Source: Hymenobacter mellowenesis
GTDB taxonomy: Bacteria > Bacteroidota > Bacteroidia > Cytophagales > Hymenobacteraceae
NCBI RefSeq assembly: GCF_030581005.1
Contig: NZ_JAUQSX010000012.1
Coordinates: 62,001 to 126,000 of the forward strand
DNA length: 64,000 bases
Direction of reading: 5' to 3'
The notes under the pieces are model-generated. The model ran no database searches and had not been told where the DNA came from. It was given only the letters and a program-made list of their open reading frames with translations. Positions 57,539-64,000 of this stretch are shown in pieces (position 1 is the first letter of the stretch; each line of letters opens with the position of its first letter). Both the position numbers and the translations under genes were made by a program.

Positions 57539-58846
57539 ATGTCCCTTCGCCTCCAGTTCCTGTTCTTCGTCACGCTCATTCACGCTGTGCTCATCGGGCT
57601 GGCGTGGCAGGTGCGCACCACCAATCTGTATCTGTTCTTTGGCAGCGAGGTGCTGTTGATAGCCAGCATCACGCTGGCGGTGCGGCTATATCGCGGCTTC
57701 GTGCGGCCGTTTGAGTTGATTGCGGCGGGCACGGCCGCCATCCAGGCCAAGGACTTTAGCATGAAGTTCGTGCCCGTGGGCCAGCGCGAGATGGACCAGC
57801 TCATCGGCGTCTACAACCAGATGATTGACGAGCTGCGGCAGGAGCGCGTGAGCCAGCACGAAAAAAGCTTCCTGCTCGAACGCCTTATTCAGGCCTCGCC
57901 GGCCGGCGTGCTCATTCTGGATTTCGAAGGCCGCATCGAAAGCGTGAACCCCGCTGCCGAACGGTTTCTGGCCCAGCCCGCTGCCGCGCTGCTGGGCCGC
58001 GCGCCCGCCGAACTGCCCGGCGCTTGGGGCCCGGCCCTGGCCCAACTCACCGAAAACCAGCCGCAGGCCCTACAGCTCTCGGGCCTGCAAACCTACCGAG
58101 CGCACGTCGCGCACTTCTTCGACCGGGGCTTTATGCGCCGCTTCATCCTGCTCGAAGAGCTGACCCAGGAGCTGATGCAGCAGGAGAAGCAGGCCTACGG
58201 CAAGCTCATTCGGATGATGTCGCATGAAATCAACAACTCCATCGGCGCCATCAACTCCATCCTGCACAGCTTCGCCTACTACGCCCCCCAGCTCGATGCC
58301 GCCGACCAGCCCGATTTCACCCAGGCCCTCGACGTGAGCATTGCCCGCAACACCCAGCTGGCCAACTTCATCGGCAGCTTCGCGCGCCTGGTGCGGCTGC
58401 CCGCCCCCGCGCCCCAGCCCACCGACCTGCACGCCCTGCTGCGTAGCATCGCCCGCCTGCTGCAGCCCCAGAGTGAGGAGCGCCACATCCGCTGGCACTT
58501 GGACTTTGCCGACGCGCCGCTCATTGCCGCCTTCGATGCCCAGCAGCTAGAGCAGGCCCTGCTCAACATCGCCAAAAATGCCATCGAAGCCATTGGCCAT
58601 GGCGGTAATATCTGGGTGCGCACCACAGCCGTGCCGGTGAGCGTCGTCATTGAAAACGACGGGCCCGGCCTCACGCCGGAAGTAAGCAAAATGCTGTTCA
58701 CCCCCTTTTTCAGCACCAAGCGCGACGGGCAGGGCATTGGCCTCACGCTGGTGCGGGACATACTGCTCGGGCACGGCTTCCGCTTCCGTCTGGAGACGAA
58801 CGAGGCGCAACGCACGCAGTTTGTTATTGAGTTAGAGCCTGCCTGA
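57539..58846 (+). CDS. Sensor histidine kinase
   Basis: A 435-residue kinase with two N-terminal helices (LFFVTLIHAVLIGLAW and LFFGSEVLLIASITLAVRLY) and almost no periplasmic loop, a HAMP-like region (about 60-110), a PAS domain (LLERLIQASPAGVLILDFEGRIESVNPAAERFL, about 119-220), H-box MMSHEINNSIGAI, N-box ALLNIAKNAIEAI and ATP-lid ENDGPGL / GQGIGLTLVRDI. The short loop suggests sensing within or at the membrane. It is the cognate partner of the NtrC-type regulator. ATG 57539 was chosen over a frame that begins in the preceding repeat. Confidence 0.92.
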   Translation: MSLRLQFLFFVTLIHAVLIGLAWQVRTTNLYLFFGSEVLLIASITLAVRLYRGFVRPFELIAAGTAAIQAKDFSMKFVPVGQREMDQLIGVYNQMIDELRQERVSQHEKSFLLERLIQASPAGVLILDFEGRIESVNPAAERFLAQPAAALLGRAPAELPGAWGPALAQLTENQPQALQLSGLQTYRAHVAHFFDRGFMRRFILLEELTQELMQQEKQAYGKLIRMMSHEINNSIGAINSILHSFAYYAPQLDAADQPDFTQALDVSIARNTQLANFIGSFARLVRLPAPAPQPTDLHALLRSIARLLQPQSEERHIRWHLDFADAPLIAAFDAQQLEQALLNIAKNAIEAIGHGGNIWVRTTAVPVSVVIENDGPGLTPEVSKMLFTPFFSTKRDGQGIGLTLVRDILLGHGFRFRLETNEAQRTQFVIELEPA

Positions 58847-58963
58847 GCGAAGGAGGTGAGGGGCAAATAATGTTTGTTTTTGGAAAATACCCCATTAAAC
58901 GGAAGGGGTAATTTGAAAATTGAGTATTAATTTCGTGGAGTAGCTCTAAAATATGCTCCCGTT

Positions 58964-60331
58964 ATGACGCGCAAACAATATTTAGCCACGGCCTGTCTGG
59001 GCGTTATCCTATTGTTGGCCGGTCTGGCCGCCTTCCTGCCCCAAAACCACCCCGACGCCAAGCCCGACGCCTTCAACCCCGCCGACCTGGCTTGGATGCT
59101 GTCGGCCTCCGGGCTGGTGCTGCTGATGACGCCGGGCCTCGCCTTTTTCTACGGCGGCATGGTGAGCAAGCGCAACGTCATTTCGACCATGCTGCAGAGC
59201 TTCATCGCGCTGGGCGTGATTTCGATATTGTGGTACGTGGTGGGCTTCTCGCTCTCGTTTGGCGACAGCATCGGGGGCGTTATCGGCAATCCGATGACGT
59301 TTTTCATGTTTAATAATGTGGGCACGGCCCCGCACCCGCGCCTGGCCACCAACCTGCCGCTGGTACTCTTTGCCGCCTTCCAGCTGAAGTTTGCCATCAT
59401 CACGCCGGCCCTCATCAGCGGTGCCTTCGCCGAGCGGATTCGCTTCTGGGGCTACCTTTTGTTCATGTGCCTGTTCAGCCTGTGCATCTACTGCCCGCTG
59501 GCCCACTGGACCTGGCACCCCGACGGTTTCCTATTCAAATGGGGCATCCTGGACTTTGCGGGCGGCACGGTGGTGCACATTTCGGCCGGCTTTGCGGCGC
59601 TGGCGGGCGCGCTGGCCCTGGGCCGCCGCCGTACCCACCTCGAAGGCCACACCCACGTGCCGCCCAACGTGCCCTTCATCCTCATCGGCACCGGCCTGTT
59701 GTGGTTTGGCTGGTTCGGCTTCAATGCCGGCTCGGCGCTGGCGGCCAATGCTACGGCCGTGCAGGCCTTCATGACCACGCACTTAGCCTCAGCCGCCGCC
59801 ATGCTCACCTGGATGATGATTGAGGCCGTACGCGGGCAGCGGCCTTCGGCGGCGGGCGCAGCCATTGGCGCCGTGGTGGGCCTGGTGGCCATCACGCCGG
59901 CGGCGGGCTACGTGAGCTACGGCCCGGCGCTGTTCATCGGCGTGGTGTCGGCGGCCATCAGCGCCGGCGCGGTCGATTTGAAAAACAAAACCACGCTGGA
60001 CGATACCCTGGACGTATTTCCCTGCCACGGCGTGGGCGGCATCGTGGGCATGATTCTCACAGCCGTATTTGCAAAAGAAGGCGGCTTGGCCACCACCGGC
60101 GACTGGACGCTGCTGCTCAAGCACCTCGGGGCGCTGGCCTTCATCTCGGTGTTCACCTTCGGTGGCTCCTACCTGCTCTATAAGTTCACCAACCTGCTCA
60201 TACCCATCCGCGTCAATGCCCTGCACGAAGCCGATGGCCTCGACATGAGCCAGCACGGCGAAACGGTATTGCCCGTGGTACCGGAAGCGGTTCCGGAAAG
60301 CGAGCTGCGCTACGTGGTACGGGCCTCGTAA
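58964..60331 (+). CDS. amt: Ammonium transporter (Amt family)
   Basis: A 455-residue protein with about 12 helices. Family motifs: DLAWMLSASGLVLLMTPGLAFFYGGMVSKRNVISTM, FAERIRFWGYLLFM, LDFAGGTVVHISAGFAALAGAL (first pore His), GTGLLWFGWFGFNAGSAL and FPCHGVGGIVGMI (second His). It conducts ammonium. No adjacent glnK/PII gene is seen. A sigma-54 promoter was looked for upstream (58847-58963, AT-rich) and not found, despite the NtrC-type system next door. Confidence 0.95.
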   Translation: MTRKQYLATACLGVILLLAGLAAFLPQNHPDAKPDAFNPADLAWMLSASGLVLLMTPGLAFFYGGMVSKRNVISTMLQSFIALGVISILWYVVGFSLSFGDSIGGVIGNPMTFFMFNNVGTAPHPRLATNLPLVLFAAFQLKFAIITPALISGAFAERIRFWGYLLFMCLFSLCIYCPLAHWTWHPDGFLFKWGILDFAGGTVVHISAGFAALAGALALGRRRTHLEGHTHVPPNVPFILIGTGLLWFGWFGFNAGSALAANATAVQAFMTTHLASAAAMLTWMMIEAVRGQRPSAAGAAIGAVVGLVAITPAAGYVSYGPALFIGVVSAAISAGAVDLKNKTTLDDTLDVFPCHGVGGIVGMILTAVFAKEGGLATTGDWTLLLKHLGALAFISVFTFGGSYLLYKFTNLLIPIRVNALHEADGLDMSQHGETVLPVVPEAVPESELRYVVRAS

Positions 60332-60332
60332 T

Positions 60333-60404
60333 GTAGCGTGGACTCTGAGAGTCCGCGCATCGTTGAATGTTTGGGCAAACGCGGACTCGCAGAGTCCGCG
60401 CTAC
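60333..60404. repeat. Inverted repeat, GTAGCNTGGACTCTGCGAGTCC family
   Basis: Arms GTAGCGTGGACTCTGAGAGT... and its complement (25 bases) flank 22 bases. Each arm contains its own palindrome (GGACTCTGAGAGTCC; GGACTCGCAGAGTCC). It overlaps the stop codon of the methyltransferase gene. A longer relative is at 61111-61248. Confidence 0.8.
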
Positions 60405-61108
60405 GTTCCCAGCACAAATACCGTCGGAATCTTGTGCAGCTCCGGGGCCGGTAGCCGCTTCCAGTCCGAAACCGTCAGGGTTTTGATAAACTCCCCGGTG
60501 CCCGTCACATCGGCCGCCACGCACAAGCGCGTGCCGGGCTGCAGGTGCGCCAGCAAATCGGCAAACAAAGCCCCGTTGCGATAAGGTGTTTCGATGAACA
60601 GCTGCGACTGTTGCCGCTGCTGCGCCTCCTTCTCCAGTGCCTTAATGGCCGCCACGCGTGGCGCCTTCTCGATGGGCAGATACCCGTGGAAGGCAAACTG
60701 TTGCCCATTCAGCCCCGACGCCATGAGCGCCAGCAGCAGCGACGACGGGCCCACCAGCGGCACCACCCGTAGGCCCTGCCGGTGCGCCTCCCGTGCCAGC
60801 GCCGCGCCCGGGTCGGCAATGCCGGGGCAGCCGGCTTCGCTCAGAATACCGGCGTCAATGCCCTCTTTTACCAGCGGCGCGAGGGCGGCTTTCACGTCCG
60901 CATCGGTGCTGTCTTTGTCGATGACGACGAAGCGGATGTCCTCAATAACGCGGTGCGGGGCCACGCTTTTCACAAAGCGCCGGGCCGTGCGGGCATTCTC
61001 GACCAGGAAGTAGGGGAGGGCGGCCACGGCCGCCACTACTTGCGGAGGTAGCACCTGCGGGGCCGTGTCGTCGGCCAGCGGCGTGGGAATGAGGAAGAGG
61101 GTTTTCAA
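60401..61108 (-). CDS. RsmI-like SAM-dependent methyltransferase
   Basis: A 235-residue tetrapyrrole-methylase-fold protein: LFLIPTPLADDT (start region), FLVENARTARRF, ILSEAGCPGIADPGAALAREAHRQGLRVVPLVGPSSLLLALMASGLNGQQFAFHGYLP and FIETPYRN. This is the short Bacteroidota form related to RsmI, which 2'-O-methylates C1402 of 16S rRNA; whether this form has the same target is not shown. The TTG at 61108 was chosen because family homology starts there; upstream in-frame ATG codons lie in the hairpin repeat. A TACTTTTC box lies just upstream. The stop codon lies within another repeat. Confidence 0.85.
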   Translation of the reverse strand: MKTLFLIPTPLADDTAPQVLPPQVVAAVAALPYFLVENARTARRFVKSVAPHRVIEDIRFVVIDKDSTDADVKAALAPLVKEGIDAGILSEAGCPGIADPGAALAREAHRQGLRVVPLVGPSSLLLALMASGLNGQQFAFHGYLPIEKAPRVAAIKALEKEAQQRQQSQLFIETPYRNGALFADLLAHLQPGTRLCVAADVTGTGEFIKTLTVSDWKRLPAPELHKIPTVFVLGT

Positions 61109-61110
61109 TA

Positions 61111-61248
61111 GAAAAGTAGCTTGGACTCTGCGAGTCCGAGCCGCGAGCAGAGCGAGCATCGCGGGGCAGGACCCATTGTTTATTATCAACCAGACGCCAG
61201 CGGCTCGCTTTGCTCGCGGCTCGGACTCGCAGAGTCCAAGCTACTTTC
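61111..61248. repeat. Long inverted repeat, GTAGCTTGGACTCTGCGAGTCC family
   Basis: Arms of about 45 bases (left GAAAAGTAGCTTGGACTCTG, right ending CAGAGTCCAAGCTACTTTC) flank about 47 bases. It touches the start of the methyltransferase gene and overlaps the stop codon of the esterase gene, so its TACTTTT end may serve as promoter. Confidence 0.85.
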
Positions 61249-62029
61249 AGCTCAGCGCGAACGCCTTCACCATCTCAAAAATCTCCTCCGGCTTTTCGGC
61301 GTGCACCCAGTGCCCGGCATCGACCACAGTAGCTACCTGAGAGTGCGGAAACAGCGCCGGAATGCCCGTCAGCTTGTCCTCGGCGGTGATGTAGTCGGAC
61401 TTGCCGCCGCGGATGAATAGCGCGGGCTTCAAAAACGGTGCGTGGCCGGTGGTTTCTTCGCCCACGGCGGGCAGCTGGGCGGCCAGTACGTCGAGGTTGA
61501 TGCGCCAGGCAAAGGTGTTGTCTTCCGTGCGATAGAGGTTTTTGAGCAAAAACTGCCGGGTGCCCACGTTGGGCACGTACTTGGCTAAGGCCGTATCAGC
61601 TTCTTGCCGGTTGGTGCAGGTGGTGAAATCGACGGACTTGAGGCCGGCGATTATATCGTCTTGGTGCTCCATATCGGAGAATCGCGGGGCGATGTCGACC
61701 ACGATGAGCTTGGCCAACCGCTCGGGGTGGTCAAGGGCGAGGCGCATGGCTACTTTGCCGCCCATGCTGTGGCCCATGAGCGTGGTGTCGGGCCCGAGCT
61801 GCAGGTGGTCGAACAACGCCAGGACGTCCTGCGCCATGAGGGCGTAGGTGTGTTCGGGCGAGTGGAACGAGCGGCCGTGGTTGCGCAAATCGACGCTGAC
61901 GACGCGCAAGCCGGCCTCGGTGGCCCAGCGGCGGGCCAGGCTCTGCCAGTTGTCGAGGGTGCCAAATAGACCGTGGAGGATAACCAGCGGGCGGCCCTGG
62001 CCCTGGTCGAGGTGATGGAGTAGCGGCAT
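61247..62029 (-). CDS. Alpha/beta hydrolase (YbfF-like esterase)
   Basis: A 260-residue cytoplasmic hydrolase: oxyanion LHGLFGTLDNWQSLARRW, nucleophile elbow GHSMGGKVAM, and catalytic His in VVDAGHWVHAEKPEEIF. The pattern matches the YbfF group of small esterases. Unlike the two pseudo-hydrolases at 35616 and 39316 it keeps its serine. ATG 62029 follows the -7 box by four bases; the longer frame is rejected. Confidence 0.9.
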   Translation of the reverse strand: MPLLHHLDQGQGRPLVILHGLFGTLDNWQSLARRWATEAGLRVVSVDLRNHGRSFHSPEHTYALMAQDVLALFDHLQLGPDTTLMGHSMGGKVAMRLALDHPERLAKLIVVDIAPRFSDMEHQDDIIAGLKSVDFTTCTNRQEADTALAKYVPNVGTRQFLLKNLYRTEDNTFAWRINLDVLAAQLPAVGEETTGHAPFLKPALFIRGGKSDYITAEDKLTGIPALFPHSQVATVVDAGHWVHAEKPEEIFEMVKAFALS

Positions 62030-62033
62030 GGCG

Positions 62034-62041
62034 CAAAAGTA
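62034..62041 (-). promoter_or_regulatory. -7 box four bases before a start codon
   Basis: TACTTTTG-CGCC-ATG on the minus strand. The predicted transcription start falls at or next to the ATG at 62029, suggesting a leaderless mRNA. Confidence 0.55.
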
Positions 62042-62159
62042 GCGAAGGCCCGCCCGGCACGGTGCCAGCGCCACGTTGGGCTGGGAATAAGCTTCACAGT
62101 TTCAACATCTGAAAACCGGGACCTTTCGCCCAATTTTACGCCTGCTTCTTACTTCTTTG

Positions 62160-63557
62160 ATGCTGAAACGCCCTTCTTTTCTGCTCGGCGCGGCCTTGCT
62201 GCTGGCTGGCACTGCCCACGCCCAGGTCACGCCGCCCGGTTCCACCACCCCCCCTACGCCCCCCAACGCCGCCTCGGCCCAGGAGCCGCTGCACCAGCCC
62301 GCTGAGAAAGCCGGCAACTGGAGCCTGCACTTTCAACAGACGCTCATCGACCAGTGGCACAATAACCTGACCACGCCCTACACCGGCGACTACAGCCTCG
62401 CCGACCGTGAATCGGCCAAGCTTTCGCTCACCAGCACGTTCTTCATCGGGCGGCGGCTGTGGAAGGGCGCAGCCGTGTACTTTAACCCCGAAGTGGCCGG
62501 CGGCAGCGGCCTGAGCAGCGCGCGCGGCATCGCGGGCTTTCCCAACGGCGAAACTTTCCGCATCGGTGTGGCCGACCCGGTGCTGTACCTGGCCCGCCTC
62601 TACGTGCGCCAGGTGTTTGCCATCGGCCCGGAAAACGATGTGGACGAGGACGACCTCAACCAGGTGGCCGGCCCCACGCCCCGCCGCTATTTTGCCGTCA
62701 ACCTGGGCAAGTTCAGCGTGGCTGACTTTTTCGACCAGAACAGCTACTCGCACGACCCGCGCACCCAGTTTATGAACTGGAGCCTGATGAGCGCCGGCGC
62801 CTGGGACTACGCCGCCAACACCCGCGGCTACACTGTGGGCGGCGTGCTGGAGTACATCACGCCCGGCTTCAGCGCCCGCTTTAGCTCCACGCTGCTGCCC
62901 ACCTACGCCAACGGCCCGGAGCTGGACTACCGCTACGGCCGGGCCCACGCCGAAACCCTGGAACTCACCAAAACCTATCACCTGGGCGCGCACCAGGGCA
63001 CCGTGCGGGCGCTGGGCTTCCGCAACGTGGCGCCCATGGCCACCTACCGCAGCGCCGTGGCCCTGGGCTTGGCCACCGGCCAGCAGCCCGACGTGGAGCT
63101 GTTGCGCCGCGACGGCCACACCAAAGTGGGCTTCGGCCTGAACGCGGAGCAGGAAGTTGCCCCCAACGTGGGCCTCTTTGCCCGCGTGAGCTACAACGAC
63201 GGCCGCAACGAAACCTGGGCCTTCACCGAAATCGACCACAGCGCCAGCCTGGGCCTGGTGAGCACCGGCGCCCGCTGGCACCGGCCCGACGACCGCCTCG
63301 GCGCCGCCGTGGTGGCCAACGGCATCAGCGCCGAGCACCGGGCCTACCTGGCTGCGGGCGGCTACGGCTTCATTATCGGCGACGGGGCCCTGAACTACGG
63401 CCTGGAACAGATTGCTGAGGTGTACTACAGCATAAGCCTCTCGCACTACCACGCCGCCATCAGTCCCGATTATCAATTCATTATGAACCCGGCCTACAAC
63501 AAGGACCGCAGCGGGCCCGTGCACGTGGTGGCCATGCGCCTGCACGTGGAATTCTAA
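62160..63557 (+). CDS. OprB-like carbohydrate porin
   Basis: A 465-residue outer-membrane protein with a signal peptide (to GTAHAQ, about residue 21), a P/T linker and a barrel domain: NWSLHFQQTLIDQWHNNLTTPYTGDYSL, RIGVADPVLYLARLYVRQVF, YFAVNLGKFSVADFFDQNSYSHDPRTQFMNWSLMSAGAWDYAANTRGY and ending in the aromatic RLHVEF. The pattern fits the OprB/carbohydrate-selective porin family. Substrate unknown. ATG 62160 was preferred over the TTG one codon earlier. Confidence 0.88.
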   Translation: MLKRPSFLLGAALLLAGTAHAQVTPPGSTTPPTPPNAASAQEPLHQPAEKAGNWSLHFQQTLIDQWHNNLTTPYTGDYSLADRESAKLSLTSTFFIGRRLWKGAAVYFNPEVAGGSGLSSARGIAGFPNGETFRIGVADPVLYLARLYVRQVFAIGPENDVDEDDLNQVAGPTPRRYFAVNLGKFSVADFFDQNSYSHDPRTQFMNWSLMSAGAWDYAANTRGYTVGGVLEYITPGFSARFSSTLLPTYANGPELDYRYGRAHAETLELTKTYHLGAHQGTVRALGFRNVAPMATYRSAVALGLATGQQPDVELLRRDGHTKVGFGLNAEQEVAPNVGLFARVSYNDGRNETWAFTEIDHSASLGLVSTGARWHRPDDRLGAAVVANGISAEHRAYLAAGGYGFIIGDGALNYGLEQIAEVYYSISLSHYHAAISPDYQFIMNPAYNKDRSGPVHVVAMRLHVEF

Positions 63558-63676
63558 AAAAGCGAAACGATTTTTTTAGGTAGAAAAGGAAAAGAATAAA
63601 TTCGGGCAACCGCCGTAACGTTTCTGGCATCAAGGGGTAATCGGGCTTACTCACTCACCCCTTTACCTTTTTTCGC

Positions 63677-64000
63677 ATGAAGAATTTCCGAATTACCTCG
63701 ATGTGCGCCAGCCTGGTGCTGCTGGCCGCGGGCGCGCTGTCGTCTTTCACCACTGCCACCACCCGGCCGCTGGCCGACCGCGAAACCCGCTCGGTGGGCG
63801 CATTCACCGAAATCAGCCTGGGCAACTCAGCGCACGTGATAGTGAAACAGGGCAGCCCCCAAAGCATGGCGTTGGAAGGCAGCAAAGAGGACTTGGCCGA
63901 TTTCGAAACCGACGTGCAGGGCGGCAAGCTGCGCCTAAACTTCCGTAACCAGGAGGGCAAGATGTTCAGTAACAAAAACCACGGCCCCGTGACGGTATAC
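63677..64000 (+). CDS. Head GIN domain (DUF2807) protein, 3' end cut by window edge
   Basis: An ATG at 63677 opens a frame with no stop to the window end (108 codons). It has a signal peptide (MKNFRITSMCASLVLLAAGALSSF) and the start of a DUF2807 domain: VGAFTEISLGNSAHVIVKQGSPQSMALEGSKEDLADFETDVQGGKLRLNF, which aligns with FRALKVSDGVQVTLVSGSTPRVEASADNEEFLNRLKTDVRDGVLRVSF of the protein at 55184. The 119 bases before it hold no gene. Confidence 0.85.
   Translation, partial: MKNFRITSMCASLVLLAAGALSSFTTATTRPLADRETRSVGAFTEISLGNSAHVIVKQGSPQSMALEGSKEDLADFETDVQGGKLRLNFRNQEGKMFSNKNHGPVTVY

Noticed and set aside
58847..58963. Sigma-54 promoter before the ammonium transporter
   Set aside because: No TGGC-N8-TTGC-like pair is present; the region is AT-rich with no clear promoter match.
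9178..61248. CRISPR array or insertion sequence as the explanation for the repeats
   Set aside because: The repeats are isolated inverted units, not regularly spaced direct repeats, and none contains a transposase ORF.

Overview
The window reads as chromosome of a high-GC member of the Bacteroidota, most likely Hymenobacter or a close relative. The support is a T9SS C-terminal sorting domain, a PID-CTERM-like tail, a MurF-Alr fusion, DUF5686, DUF4834, DUF4230 and DUF4394 proteins, weak Shine-Dalgarno signals, and repeated -7 boxes of the Bacteroidota type (TAnnTTTG). The genus is an inference from this gene content.

Positions 1 to about 8140 look like the integrase-proximal end of an integrated element. 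A tyrosine recombinase (6678-7988) lies beside a tRNA-Thr(CGU) gene (8140-8212). To its left are two paralogous PD-(D/E)XK nucleases (one cut by the window edge), several small unknown proteins, a lipoprotein thermonuclease, and an agmatine/peptidylarginine deiminase-type enzyme with an unusual N-terminal extension. Several of these genes look lower in GC than the rest. The distal end of the element is outside the window.

From 8.3 to 35.3 kb the content is mostly chromosomal housekeeping and envelope functions: a YfhO membrane protein, a PLP-dependent deaminase, a membrane glycosyltransferase, recX, two ferritin-like proteins, a DUF5686 outer-membrane protein, a 1501-residue secreted DUF4394/T9SS protein, an amidohydrolase, a TPR histidine kinase, an M16 peptidase pair (one active, one degenerate) and murF-alr.

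From 35.5 to 41.9 kb a convergent pair (alpha/beta-hydrolase-like protein plus carboxypeptidase-regulatory-like protein) occurs twice, on either side of an OmpA lipoprotein. Both hydrolase copies have glycine where the catalytic serine should be. From 42 to 48.5 kb is an iron locus: feoA, feoB, a TonB-dependent siderophore-type receptor and a PepSY membrane protein, with two tandem palindromes before the receptor. From 48.7 to 58.8 kb is an export cluster (adaptor, TolC, ABC ATPase, two permeases, a GIN-domain protein) followed by an NtrC-type response regulator and its histidine kinase. A sigma-54-like promoter and upstream palindromes precede the first gene. The right end has an ammonium transporter, an RsmI-like methyltransferase, an esterase, an OprB-like porin and a partial GIN-domain protein.

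The most striking non-coding feature is the number and variety of long intergenic inverted repeats (70-220 bp, at least six sequence families, no ORFs). One member sits in frame inside murF-alr and adds about 33 codons. I saw no IS transposase, CRISPR array or rRNA.
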